A stretch of DNA of 64,000 nucleotides from Thiorhodococcus minor. Its GTDB lineage: Bacteria > Pseudomonadota > Gammaproteobacteria > Chromatiales > Chromatiaceae. This document shows positions 16,869 through 26,700 of the stretch, one piece after another. A model generated the notes under the pieces. It saw only the letters and a program-made list of their open reading frames with translations, was not told where the DNA came from and searched no databases. Numbering within the stretch: the first letter of the stretch is position 1; each line of letters starts with the position of its first letter. The DNA lies in the NCBI RefSeq assembly GCF_010820565.1, contig NZ_JAAIJQ010000019.1, positions 1 through 64,000 on the forward strand. Reading direction: 5' to 3'. A program made the position numbers and the translations under genes.

Positions 16869-18791
16869 TCACTGGGACTTGCGCACGCGCAGATACCACT
16901 CGGAGAGCAAACGCACCTGCTTCGGCGTATAGCCCTTGTCGGTCATGCGATCGACGAACTGATTGTGCTTCTTCTGCTCGTCGGCGGACGCCTTGGCGTT
17001 GAAGGAGATGACCGGGAGCAGGTCCTCTGTGTTGGAGAACATCTTCTTCTCGATGACCACGCGCAGCTTTTCGTAGCTGGTCCACTTGGGGTTGGAGCCG
17101 GCGTTGTTGGCACGGGCGCGCAGCACGAAGTTGACGATCTCGTTGCGGAAGTCCTTGGGGTTGGAGATCCCCGCCGGCTTCTCGATCTTCTCCAGCTCTT
17201 CGTTGAGGGCGCCGCGATTCATCATCTCGCCGGTGTCCGGATCGCGATATTCCTGATCCTGGATCCAGTAGTCGGCATAGGTCACATAGCGGTCGAAGAT
17301 GTTCTGACCGTACTCCGCATAGGACTCCAGATAGGCGGTCTGCAGCTCCTTGCCGATGAACTCGGCGTAGCGCGGCGCCAGGTATTGCTTGAGGAAGCTG
17401 AGATAGCGCTCCTGGGTCTCGGGCGGGAGCTGCTCGCGGGCGATCTGGCGCTCCAGGATGTAGAGCAGGTGCACCGGATTCGCCGCGACCTCGCTGTGAT
17501 CGAAGTTGAAGACCTGCGACAGGATCTTGAAGGCGAATCGGGTGGAGATGCCCGACATGCCCTCATCCACGCCGGCATAGTCGTTGTACTCCTGCACGGA
17601 CTTCGCCTTGGGGTCCGTATCCTTGAGATTCTCGCCGTTGTAGACGCGCATCTTGGAGAAGATGCTCGAGTTCTCCGGCTCCTTGAGGCGCGTCAGCACC
17701 GAGAACTGCGCCATCATCTCCAGCGTGCCAGGCGCGCAGGGCGACTCCGCAAGGGAGCTGTTGCGCAGCAGCTTGTCGTAGATCTGCACCTCTTCATTGA
17801 CGCGCAGGCAGTAGGGCACCTTGACGATGAAGACGCGGTCGAGGAAGGCCTCGTTGTTCTTGTTGTTGCGGAAGCTCTGCCATTCCGACTCGTTCGAGTG
17901 GGCCAGAATGATCCCCTGGAAGGGCAGCGCCGACAGCCCCTCGGTGCCGTTGTAGTTGCCTTCCTGGGTCGCCGTCAGGAGCGGATGCAGCACCTTGATC
18001 GGCGCCTTGAACATCTCGACGAACTCCATCACGCCCTGGTTGGCCCGGCAGAGCGCGCCCGAGTAGCTGTAAGCGTCGGCGTCGTGCTGCGCGAAGCGCT
18101 CGAGCTGGCGGATGTCGACCTTGCCGACCAGCGATGAGATATCTTGGTTGTTCTCGTCGCCGGGCTCGGTCTTGGCGATCGCGATCTGCTCGAGGGTCGA
18201 GGGATAGAGCTTGACCACCTTGAACTGAGTGATGTCGCCGTTGTACTCCTGCAGCCGCTTGACGGCCCAGGGCGACATGATGGTCCTGAGATAACGAACC
18301 GGAATGCCGTAGTCCTCTTCGAGGATCGGGCCATCTTCCTCCGGCGAGAAGAGACTGAGGGGCGATTCGAACACCGGCGAGTCGTGGATGGCGTAGAAAG
18401 GCTTTTCCTGCATCAGCTCCTTGAGCTTCTCCGCCAGCGACGACTTGCCGCCGCCGACCGGGCCGAGCAGGTAGAGGATCTGCTTCTTCTCCTCCAGCCC
18501 CTGAGCCGCGTGCTTCAAGTAGGACACCAGGTGCTCGATCGCCTCCTCCATGCCGTAGAACTCGGAGAAGGCCGGATAGCGGCGCAGCACCTTATTCTGG
18601 AAGATGCGGCTGAGCCTCGGATCGTCTCGCGTATCGACCAGCTCGGGCTCGCCGATCGCCATCAACAGGCGCTCTGCGGGACCGGCGTAAGCACTGGAAT
18701 CGGACTTACAGAGCTCGAGGTACTCCTGCAGACTCATCACCTCCTCGCGGGAGGATTCGTAGCGTGACTGGTAGCGTTCGAAGATCGACAT
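16869..18791 (-). CDS. prkA: PrkA serine protein kinase (YeaG)
   Basis: 640-aa PrkA-family protein with an AAA-like ATPase module and a C-terminal kinase-like domain. Walker A is GPVGGGKSS (about residue 110). The N-terminus (SIFERYQSRYESSREEVMSLQEYL) is typical of YeaG/PrkA, as is the total length. It acts in stress adaptation in enterobacteria and in sporulation-related control in Bacillus. It is the first gene of the prkA-yeaH-spoVR group; the promoter should lie in the 1-kb gap upstream. Confidence 0.95.
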   Translation of the reverse strand: MSIFERYQSRYESSREEVMSLQEYLELCKSDSSAYAGPAERLLMAIGEPELVDTRDDPRLSRIFQNKVLRRYPAFSEFYGMEEAIEHLVSYLKHAAQGLEEKKQILYLLGPVGGGKSSLAEKLKELMQEKPFYAIHDSPVFESPLSLFSPEEDGPILEEDYGIPVRYLRTIMSPWAVKRLQEYNGDITQFKVVKLYPSTLEQIAIAKTEPGDENNQDISSLVGKVDIRQLERFAQHDADAYSYSGALCRANQGVMEFVEMFKAPIKVLHPLLTATQEGNYNGTEGLSALPFQGIILAHSNESEWQSFRNNKNNEAFLDRVFIVKVPYCLRVNEEVQIYDKLLRNSSLAESPCAPGTLEMMAQFSVLTRLKEPENSSIFSKMRVYNGENLKDTDPKAKSVQEYNDYAGVDEGMSGISTRFAFKILSQVFNFDHSEVAANPVHLLYILERQIAREQLPPETQERYLSFLKQYLAPRYAEFIGKELQTAYLESYAEYGQNIFDRYVTYADYWIQDQEYRDPDTGEMMNRGALNEELEKIEKPAGISNPKDFRNEIVNFVLRARANNAGSNPKWTSYEKLRVVIEKKMFSNTEDLLPVISFNAKASADEQKKHNQFVDRMTDKGYTPKQVRLLSEWYLRVRKSQ

Positions 18792-19061
18792 TTCTGATTG
18801 ACCTCACTCGGAAGCTGTTGGTGCTCACCCGACCCCGGCGTCGATCGCGACGCGCATCCAGAGACCAAAATGCTCGGGGCGAGGAGGGTAAAAGACAAGC
18901 CGTGCAACTCGTTTCGTGTGACTCGATGAGCAAGAAGCAAGCCACGGGTCCCAGGGATCTCGGCGCAACAGGATGCGGAATCAAGTCGCACCCTCACCAA
19001 GTCGGACCTTCATTAGGCCGCACCTTCAACGCGAGTCCCGACCGCTCGCTCAACGCTAATT

Positions 19062-19078
19062 CGCACTAATCTAGTGCG
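19062..19078. repeat. 17-bp palindrome
   Basis: CGCACTA-ATC-TAGTGCG, perfect 7-bp arms with a 3-base centre, about 270 bases upstream of prkA. Could be an operator or a short hairpin; no T run follows. Confidence 0.5.
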
Positions 19079-19522
19079 TCAAGCATCGGCAGGCGCGCCC
19101 TGATCGAGCACGGCATCGCGCCCATCAGCAATTTCCAGGGGGCTCGCGGCAGGCTCGATCCAGGGGCGCGCCCTCGAATCTCCCTGCACTCGAATCCTCG
19201 CGCCCCCGATTAGGGCGACGCGCGCACCGAGCAAGCCCGTGTCGGTGGAATCGAAGGCCGTGCCTGAGCGGCGGGTCCGCTGTCGAGCGATCACGGGAAG
19301 CGTCGAGAAACCGAGACAACCGCTTGCGGCTTATAGGTGCGGTCTCCAGGCCGCGGGAGCACACCCTTGCCCGATTGGGTTGGACAAGCGAAATACCGAA
19401 TCGGCTCGCACCGCGCATCGGCGAAAAGCATTCATCCCAATTTGGAGCAGTCAGCTACCAGCGGCCAGCGGAGGAAAATCATACCCTTGCCGGATTTTCT
19501 GGCCTTGGTCATCAGCCGGGCC

Positions 19523-19602
19523 GGTAGGGTGGACGAGCGCGAGCGAAGTCCACCGAATCCCGCGCCGGCGTTGGTGGACTGCGCTGCGCTTGTCCACCCG
19601 AC
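19523..19602. repeat. REP-like inverted repeat
   Basis: Outer arms GTAGGGTGGAC and GTCCACCCGAC are complementary at 10 of 11 positions, and inner GTCCACC and GGTGGAC copies lie between them, giving a nested palindrome of about 80 bp. It resembles extragenic palindromic repeats common in proteobacteria. Confidence 0.6.
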
Positions 19603-19843
19603 GGGAGACAACCGGCCGAAACGATGATCGACGCCGATTTTCTGACCGGCCAGCCGCTCACGCGCTGGATGACTCGGAAAAGACCTGAAAGCAGCCCCCA
19701 AAAGAAACCTTTAAGCTGGCCGCTGGTGGCTCTTTCTAGGCTCATCAGCCCGGCGCACGGAAGCTATCCCTGGCGGCACTCAGCCTCCGCCTAAAGCGAT
19801 TCCTGTACCATAACTGGACACCAAGCCGCACCTGAGATTCCCC

Positions 19844-21385
19844 ATGCCAGATTCCTACATCGAGCGCATCCTCAAGGCGCGCGTCTACGACGTGGCCAAG
19901 GAGACGCCGCTGACCCGCGCCCCCCAGCTCTCTAGCCGTTTGGGCAATGAGGTCTTTCTCAAGCGCGAGGATCTGCAGCCGGTCTTCTCTTTCAAACTGC
20001 GCGGCGCCTACAACAAGCTCATCCACCTTGGCGCACTGGCCCGCGAGCGCGGCGTGATCGCCGCAAGCGCCGGTAACCACGCGCAAGGCGTCGCGCTCGG
20101 CGCCAGCCGACTCGGCATTCAGGCAACCATCGTGATGCCGCGCACCACGCCTGGCATCAAGGTCCGCTCGGTGCGGGCCCACGGCGGCAAGGTGGTGCTC
20201 TACGGAGATTCCTATGACGAGGCCTACGGCCACGCGATGCAGCTGGTCGAGCAAAGGGGCCTGACCTTCGTCCATCCCTTCGACGATCCGGACGTGATCG
20301 CGGGCCAGGGCACCATTGGGATGGAGATCCTGCGCCAGCACCCGCGCCCGCCCTATGCCATCTTCGTCCCCGTCGGCGGCGGCGGACTCATCGCCGGCAT
20401 CGCGGCCTATGTGAAGTGGCTCTATCCGGAAGTGCGGATCATCGGCGTCGAGCCCGAGGAGGCGCCGACGCTCCACGCGGCCCTCGCCGCCGGCGAGCGG
20501 GTGACCCTGCCTCAGGTGGGTCTCTTCGCGGACGGCGTCGCGGTCAAGATCATCGGCGAGGAGACCTTCAGGGTCGCGCGCGCTCGTGTGGACGACGTCG
20601 TACTGGTGAGCACGGACGAGATCTGCGCCGCCATCAAGGACATCTTCGACGACACCCGGGGCATTGCCGAGCCCGCCGGCGCCCTCGCCGTCGCCGGACT
20701 CAAGCGCTGGGTCGAGAAGACAGGCACGCGCGGCGCCCATCTGGTCGCCATCGAGAGCGGCGCCAACATCAACTTCGACCGGCTGCGCCATGTCGCCGAG
20801 CGCGCCGAGCTGGGCGAGCATCGCGAGGCACTGCTCGCGGTGGAGATCCCGGAGCGGCCAGGGAGCTTTCTCTCCTTCTGCAAGACGCTGGGCAAGCGCC
20901 AGATCACGGAGTTCAACTACCGCTACTCCGACGCCCGACGCGCCCAGGTCTTCGTGGGCATCGAGCTCGCCAAGGGCAACGAGGAGCGCGCCGAGCTGAT
21001 CGCCCGGCTGCGCGGCAAGGACTTCAAGGTGCTCGACATGACGGACAACGAGACCGCCAAGCAGCACATCCGCTTCATGGTCGGCGGCCATGCCCTCGGC
21101 CTCGAGCAAGAGACCCTGGTGCGCTTCGAGTTCCCCGAGCGCCCCGGCGCACTGCTGAATTTCCTCACCGCGCTCGGCAAGCGCTGGAACATCAGCCTCT
21201 TCCACTACCGCAACCATGGTGCCGCCTATGGCCGCGTCCTCATGGGGGCGCAGATCCCGGAGGCGGAGCAAGACGACTTCCACCGCTCGCTCGACCAGCT
21301 TGGCTATCCCTACTGGGACGAGAGCGACAACCCGGCCTACGAGATCTTCGCCGGCGTCGCGCGCCCGAAGCTGGCCGAAGCCTGA
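19844..21385 (+). CDS. ilvA: threonine ammonia-lyase, biosynthetic
   Basis: 513-aa PLP enzyme that deaminates threonine to 2-oxobutanoate, the first step of isoleucine synthesis. The PLP lysine lies in FSFKLRGAYNK (Lys51), the phosphate-binding loop is VPVGGGGLIAG, and SAGNHAQG is present. Two C-terminal ACT-like regulatory domains (about residues 325-505) mark the long, isoleucine-feedback-regulated biosynthetic form. It is monocistronic. Copies of a GCTGGCCGCTGG-type repeat lie on both sides of the gene. Confidence 0.97.
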   Translation: MPDSYIERILKARVYDVAKETPLTRAPQLSSRLGNEVFLKREDLQPVFSFKLRGAYNKLIHLGALARERGVIAASAGNHAQGVALGASRLGIQATIVMPRTTPGIKVRSVRAHGGKVVLYGDSYDEAYGHAMQLVEQRGLTFVHPFDDPDVIAGQGTIGMEILRQHPRPPYAIFVPVGGGGLIAGIAAYVKWLYPEVRIIGVEPEEAPTLHAALAAGERVTLPQVGLFADGVAVKIIGEETFRVARARVDDVVLVSTDEICAAIKDIFDDTRGIAEPAGALAVAGLKRWVEKTGTRGAHLVAIESGANINFDRLRHVAERAELGEHREALLAVEIPERPGSFLSFCKTLGKRQITEFNYRYSDARRAQVFVGIELAKGNEERAELIARLRGKDFKVLDMTDNETAKQHIRFMVGGHALGLEQETLVRFEFPERPGALLNFLTALGKRWNISLFHYRNHGAAYGRVLMGAQIPEAEQDDFHRSLDQLGYPYWDESDNPAYEIFAGVARPKLAEA

Positions 21386-21437
21386 CGGCAGGGCGCGCCG
21401 ATCAGGCTCCGGAGCGACAGCCAAGCACGCGGGCTGG

Positions 21438-21457
21438 CGGCTGGCCGCTGGCGGCTC
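21438..21457 (+). repeat. GCTGGCCGCTGG-type short repeat
   Basis: The core GGCTGGCCGCTGGCGGCTCT lies between the ilvA stop and the end of the convergent gene. Related copies are at 19714-19731 (same orientation) and 19453-19471 (inverted). No function is evident. Confidence 0.5.
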
Positions 21458-21466
21458 TCCCCGAGA

Positions 21467-22417
21467 TCACAGCTCCATATTCCCGCGATACTTCTTCTCG
21501 CACTTGAGCACCAGGTCCATGGAGACCATGGCCGCGCCCGCCTTGGCCGCCTCCTTCTCGATGATCCGCCGGATCATTGGGCGCAGGAAGGCCGGTGCCT
21601 CGTGAACCCGGTCCTGGGCGTCCGCATGCCACCCGACGCCGAGCTTCTTGTTGGCCCAGCTTCCTGGAGCTGGAGGGGGCTCGGTCGCCTCCGCGATGGA
21701 GAGCGCAGGATCGCCACCGAAGGCGGCCTCCGCAAGGACGTCGGACATGGACCTCCCGAAGGCGCGCGTGAAGACGGGAAAGGCCGGATCGTTACGGAAG
21801 ACGACCTTCTTCAGCTCGAGCAGACTGTCGCGCCGCGCCTGGACCACAGCCGCATCGTCGTCGCGCTCGGCCGGCGCGATATAGGCGTCGCGCCATGTCT
21901 CGATGACCGCCTCGAGCGCGCCGTAGAAGCGCTCGGGCTCGATCCGCTTGAAGGCGCAGTGCATGAGATAGGGCGAGGTCACGGAGGCCAGCCACTCGAG
22001 TCCGCTCTCAGGTAGATCCATGGCGCGCCGATGCGTCTGCGCAACTGAGGCGAACGCCGACAGGTCCATCTCCGGCGAGCACGGAGCCAGGTCGAGCGTG
22101 AGCAAGGTCTTGTCGGGGGGATGACCGCCCACGTGGAGCAGAAAGGAAGGAATCGCGTACTGCGGCCGTGGATAGGCGAAGATGACCAGCCCGGCCCGCC
22201 CCCGACGCAAGGAGTACCTGTTGATCATCACCCGGTCGAGCTTCTCGCCTTGATAGATCCGCGCGCGGCTCCGGATGAACTTATCCGGGGTGTGGCGAAA
22301 GGCACCGCACTCGGTGAAATCATCGCAAGCCAGACATGCGTCCAAGCGATCGAGGAAGAGCTTCTCGTGCCGCTCCCAGATTTCGGATTCAGGCCCCTGC
22401 GCACTATCGTCAGTCAT
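21467..22417 (-). CDS. bilin reductase-like protein fused to a PCP_red domain
   Basis: 316-aa protein in two parts. Residues ~1-230 resemble the ferredoxin-dependent bilin reductase (HY2/PcyA) fold: an IPSFLLHVGGHPPDKTLLTLDLAPC stretch in two halves matches the central D-x-P pattern, and NDPAFPVFTRAFG resembles the DP...FG signature near the end of these enzymes. Residues ~262-316 match the PCP_red domain named after the protochlorophyllide reductase 57-kDa subunit (W..DAQDRV..AP.FLRP..RR.IEKEA). A cysteine pair (CLACDDFTEC) lies near residue 30. The ATG at 22417 follows GAGGT; the open frame extends to 22753 with implausible sequence. The role is unknown; reduction or binding of a linear or cyclic tetrapyrrole is my inference. 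Confidence 0.55.
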   Translation of the reverse strand: MTDDSAQGPESEIWERHEKLFLDRLDACLACDDFTECGAFRHTPDKFIRSRARIYQGEKLDRVMINRYSLRRGRAGLVIFAYPRPQYAIPSFLLHVGGHPPDKTLLTLDLAPCSPEMDLSAFASVAQTHRRAMDLPESGLEWLASVTSPYLMHCAFKRIEPERFYGALEAVIETWRDAYIAPAERDDDAAVVQARRDSLLELKKVVFRNDPAFPVFTRAFGRSMSDVLAEAAFGGDPALSIAEATEPPPAPGSWANKKLGVGWHADAQDRVHEAPAFLRPMIRRIIEKEAAKAGAAMVSMDLVLKCEKKYRGNMEL

Positions 22418-22967
22418 CTCAACCTCGCAATACCCCTTGTGGCCGCGGACTATAGCGGCGCGGAGCCAGAGCTGCAAAGCGGACCGCGAGCCCTCGGGGC
22501 GCTCGGCAACAACCGAGCCGCCGCCAGAATATCTCCGACGGAGCCTCATAGCGCCAGTGCGCCGACCCGGCAGCCCCATGCGCTCGCGTGCCGATCGCAC
22601 CGGCGCTCCGAAATCGGACCCAGTGCGCATTCTTACGGATGCCTGAATGGATAGTATCCATGCTAGGCGTCGGCACTCACAGGCTCGAGGAAGCGATCGA
22701 GCAAGACGAGCGCTGGCGCGCCGAGCCGACGGATTTCGCGGGGATGGGGCCACCTTCCCTGCATCGCTGGCGTCTGTCTCGGCTCGACTCTGTTGCAGCT
22801 CGGCTTTATCTCAGCTCAACCCGCAGTCGGTAACGCCCCTCGAGCCGGCGCGCACGCCGTTTCCGGAGCATCGCGACGTCGGGCGTTTCGTCGCCGACGT
22901 CATGAGTACAAGGTCGAGCGCCGCCCGCCCAAGGCATCGGGCATCAAAAAAAGAAGAGGACTTGGTT
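22418..22967. promoter_or_regulatory. divergent intergenic region with a palindromic operator candidate
   Basis: 550 bases between the starts of the bilin reductase-like gene and the ACT/V4R-like gene. It holds a 15-bp perfect palindrome (22647-22661). I looked for TGT-N12-ACA sites in it and found none. Open frames crossing it lack any recognisable domain. Confidence 0.5.
22647..22661. promoter_or_regulatory. 15-bp palindrome, candidate operator
   Basis: ATGGATA-G-TATCCAT, perfect 7-bp arms around one base, roughly mid-way between the two divergent genes. AT-rich relative to its surroundings. Confidence 0.45.
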
Positions 22968-23729
22968 TTGAAACGCGAGCTGGTCTTTCATATTTCCTCC
23001 GCAGCCGGCATTCAGCTACGGACGGTCCAACGCTTGAAGCAGATCGGGATGCTGACGACCAAGAGGAGCTTCAAGGAGGCCGCGGATGGCAACCGCTACA
23101 TGGTGCTCGAGGTCCAGGGCGCCGATGTTCCGGACGAGACGATCTGGAATCAGGTCTCGGAGGTCGCAGGCATCATCAGCCTGATGCGGGAGCCGGAGCA
23201 GCAGACCGAGCCGCCTCCGGATCCTGGCGCGCCGCAAGATAAAGTGCCGGCCTTCGTCCCGGAGTCGGGCGACCCCGCCATCCGGGATCGGATGCTCATC
23301 TTCTCGCTGCTCAGCCGCTACCCGAGACTCGACGGACGCTTCAACGAGATCCTGTCAGCCATCCCGCCGGAGACCCGACGCGAGCGCGCGCTCGAGCTCG
23401 GCCTTGGCTTCGGAAGCCATCTCGCTCGTCAGATCGACCCCAAGAAGCCGCCCACCAAGCTGGCGGACTCCATGACCGAGCTGCTTATCCCCGGGCTCTC
23501 GCCCATGGCGACCTTGCGACTGGAAGACCGCACCATGAGGATCAGCGACAACCGGATCGACCTCAAGGGCCAGGGCCACCGCGAAGAGACCTGCGACTTC
23601 CTCAAGGGCACCATCGCCGGGCTGCTGCGCGTCTACGGCTTGGCCTCTCTATTCGTGGGCAGCCAATGCCGCAACGGGTCCGCGGGCGAGAGCTGTCTCT
23701 TTCTCTTCACGCCGAAGCCAGCCACCTAG
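22968..23729 (+). CDS. ACT-like and V4R-like two-part protein, unknown function
   Basis: 253-aa protein if started at TTG 22968, which has AAGAAGAGGA ending 7 bases upstream. An ATG at 22902 in the same frame would add 22 basic residues and lacks a ribosome-binding site. Residues ~1-75 look like an ACT-type fold (VFHISSAAGIQLRTVQRLKQIG). After a Pro/Gln-rich linker comes a helical part, and residues ~185-250 resemble a V4R (4-vinyl reductase/BchJ-like) domain: a TCDFLKGTIAGLL stretch and paired cysteines in SQCRNGSAGESCLF. Divergent from the bilin reductase-like gene. I do not recognise the complete protein; a tetrapyrrole or small-ligand sensor is one possibility. Confidence 0.5.
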   Translation: MKRELVFHISSAAGIQLRTVQRLKQIGMLTTKRSFKEAADGNRYMVLEVQGADVPDETIWNQVSEVAGIISLMREPEQQTEPPPDPGAPQDKVPAFVPESGDPAIRDRMLIFSLLSRYPRLDGRFNEILSAIPPETRRERALELGLGFGSHLARQIDPKKPPTKLADSMTELLIPGLSPMATLRLEDRTMRISDNRIDLKGQGHREETCDFLKGTIAGLLRVYGLASLFVGSQCRNGSAGESCLFLFTPKPAT

Positions 23730-23766
23730 CCAGCGAAAGGCCATGCGCCCCGCATGGCCGAGCCCC

Positions 23767-26700
23767 TCAGCCGGCCGAATCCTGGATCAGGGCCAGCATC
23801 TCTTCGTAGCCAAGACGTCCGCCCTCGCCCGCGCCTTCCAGGAGGTCGTCGGCGAGATCGCGCTTGGCCGCGTGGAGGTCGAGGATCTTCTGCTCGATGG
23901 TGCCCTTGGTCACCAGCCGATAGATGGTCACCGGGCGCTCCTGGCCGATGCGATGGGCGCGATCGCTGGCCTGGTCCTCCACCGCCGGATTCCACCAGGG
24001 ATCCATGTGGATCACATAATCCGCGGCGGTGAGATTGAGACCCGAGCCGCCGGCGCGCAGGCTGATGAGGAAGAGGTCGCCCTCCCCCGCTTGGAAGGCC
24101 GCGACGGCGTCCTTGCGCTTCTTCTCCGAGGTGGAGCCGTCGAGATACTGATAACTGATGCCGCGCCCATCGAGGTAGGCGCGGATCAGGCTCAGATGAT
24201 CGACGAACTGGCTGAATACCAGCGCCTTGTGGCGGTTGTCCAGCAGCTCGTCGAGGATGTCGCCGAAGGCGTCGAGCTTGGCGCTGGCCAGCTCGCTGTC
24301 GGGCAGCACCAGCTTGGGATGGCAGCAGGCGCGGCGCAGCTTCATGATCTCGGCGAGGAGCTGCATGCGCCTCTGCCCCGGGCTGTCCTCGGCGCTCTCG
24401 AGCCGCTCCATGGCCTGGCGCCGCAGCGCCTCGTAGAGCGCACTCTCGGCCGAGCCCAGCTCGAGCTCCAGGGTGATCTCGGTGCGCGGCGGCAGCTCGC
24501 TCAGCACCTCGCTCTTGAGGCGGCGCAGGATGAAGGGCCGCAGCAGCTGGCGCAGCCGCTTGCGCGCGGCCGAGCTCTTGTGCTGCTCGATGGGGATGGC
24601 GAAGCGCTCGTTGAAGGTCTCGAGCGAGCCGAGCAGACCCGGATTGATGAAGCGGAACAGGTTCCACAGCTCACCGAGGTGGTTCTCGATCGGGGTGCCC
24701 GTGGTGATCATGCGGAAGCCGGCATCCAGCTTCATGATCGCCTGGGAGCGCTTGGTGGTCGCATTCTTGAAGGCCTGCGCCTCGTCGGCGACCACGGTCG
24801 CCCAGCGCACCCCGGCAAGCCGCTCGCCCTCGGTCTGGAGCAGGCCGTAGCTGCTGACGATAAGATCGAAGGGGCCAGCATCCTTCAGCATCCGCTCGCG
24901 ATCCCCGCCGCCGAAGCGCTGCGGACGCAGCGTCGGCGCGAAGCGGCTGGCCTCAGCCACCCAGTTGGCGCAGACGGACATGGGCGCCAGGACCAGCGTC
25001 GGACCCTCGGGCGCACGTGAGAGGATGACCGCGAGCGCCTGCAGGGTCTTGCCGAGGCCCATGTCGTCGGCCAGGCAGGCGCCGGCACCCCAGTGGGCGA
25101 GCCGCGCCAGCCAGCGAAAGCCCTCCAGCTGGTAGTCGCGCAGCTCGGCCTGCAAGGTCGACGGCAGCTCGGGCTCCAGCTCGCGGACCTCTTCCAGACG
25201 CTTCAGCGTGGCCTCCCATTGGGCGCTGCGCTTGACCTCCATGCCATTCAGGCTCTCGTCGATCGCCGCCGCGGCCAAGGGATGGAAACGGCCTCGCTCG
25301 GTCAGCCCCGCGAGATTGTCCAGGCGCCGGCGCAGCTCCTCGCTCAGGGCGACGAACTCGCGCTCACCCAGCTTGATGAAGCGCCCGGGAGAGGCCTGCA
25401 CCAGCTCCAGCAGCTGCTTCATGCCCAGCACGCGCCCGTCATCCAGGCCAAGCTCACCGTCCAGGCCGAGCCAGTCGCGCTGCTTGCCGACGCTGACCCG
25501 CATGCTTCCGAGCTGCGCCGTCTGGCTCAGCCCGATACGCTTGCCCTCGGGCCATTGCAGCACCACGGCATCACCGAGCGCATGCAGCTGCTCCAGGGCG
25601 GTCAGCGCCTCCTCGCTGGTCTCCAGCGTCCAGGCCCAGCCATCCTGGCCAGCCAGAGCCGGACAGGCGTCGAGCACGGCCTTGGCCGCGCGCCGCTCAC
25701 CGACCAGGTCGCGCGTCGTCTGCACCGCGCGCCCATCGACCTCGCCGAAGAGGTTGGCCATCCCCTGCCCAGGCTGCAGCCTCGGTCCCTTGTCGCCCAA
25801 GGGCTGCATGAAGAGCTCGAGGGTCAGCCCCTCGTCGACCGGACTGAGGTGCACATAGGGGCGGACATCGGGCTCCACGGCCTCGGCGAGGTGCTCGGTA
25901 CCGCCGATGGCGGAATGCACCGTGAGCAAGGGCGCAACGGCCGCGATGCTCTCCAGGACCTTGTCCTTGCCGCTCGGCGGCACCTTCAGCCCATCGAAGC
26001 CGACCAGCTTGGCGATCCGCCGGTGCGAGGCGTCGAAGCGCACCAGCCGCAAGCGGTGCGGACCGACGTTCTCGATCAGGAGGTCCGATGCCTCCGGCGG
26101 GAAGGGATTGAGCCGCACCAGGATGTCGCTCTTGCGCTTGACCACCTCGAGCACTGGCCCAGCCGGGACCAGCTCGAGCGGCGCGTCCATGACACCCGGA
26201 CGGAAGACCCGCGGATGCCCGACGGCGGCGAGCAGGGCACGCTCGCCGTCGAGACGGTAGTAGACGCGACCATAATTGCCATACCAGCTCTGCTCGCGCT
26301 CCTGGGTGATGGCCGCGAGAATGCGCTTGTCCTCGTCCGTCAGATAGTCGAATTCCTCCGGCGACTCGACCAGGCGTGCCAGCGCCACCGGCCGCCCCTG
26401 GGTCCAGCCGCCGCGCTTGGTGCGCTTCTGCTCGCGCGGCTCGAGCTGGCCCTCGCCCCCGTAGAGACTCAGCACCCAGGCCATGCGGCGGTCCGCCTCG
26501 GGCTCCACGCTCGCCCTGCCCTCGTCGCCCGAGCCGAGCCCCTTCAGCGCCTCCAGGGCGATCTCCCATGTCGACTTGGGCACGAGCAGCCCAGCGAGAC
26601 TCGGCACGTCTTCCGGGCGCGGAGGCAGCCCCTCCCGGTCGATCTCGCGACCCAGCGCATGCAGCACATCCAGGCTCGCCCAGGCGTACCAAGAGGCGCC

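Larger units (their letters stand above)
18792..19843. other. 1-kb intergenic region with palindromes and short repeats
   Basis: This gap separates the divergent prkA and ilvA genes. Open frames here overlap one another on both strands and show no recognisable domain, so I call none of them. It holds a CGCACTA-ATC-TAGTGCG palindrome (19062-19078), a larger inverted repeat (19523-19602), and two copies of a GCTGGCCGCTGG-type repeat (19453-19471 and 19714-19731) whose third copy lies just after ilvA. Promoters of both flanking genes are expected in it. Confidence 0.6.

Noticed and set aside
19745-21424. 559-codon open frame opposite ilvA
   Set aside because: ilvA is unambiguous; the antisense frame results from GC-rich third positions.
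22418-22753. N-terminal extension of the bilin reductase-like protein to 22753
   Set aside because: The 112 extra residues are Arg/Ser-rich without similarity, whereas ATG 22417 has a ribosome-binding site.
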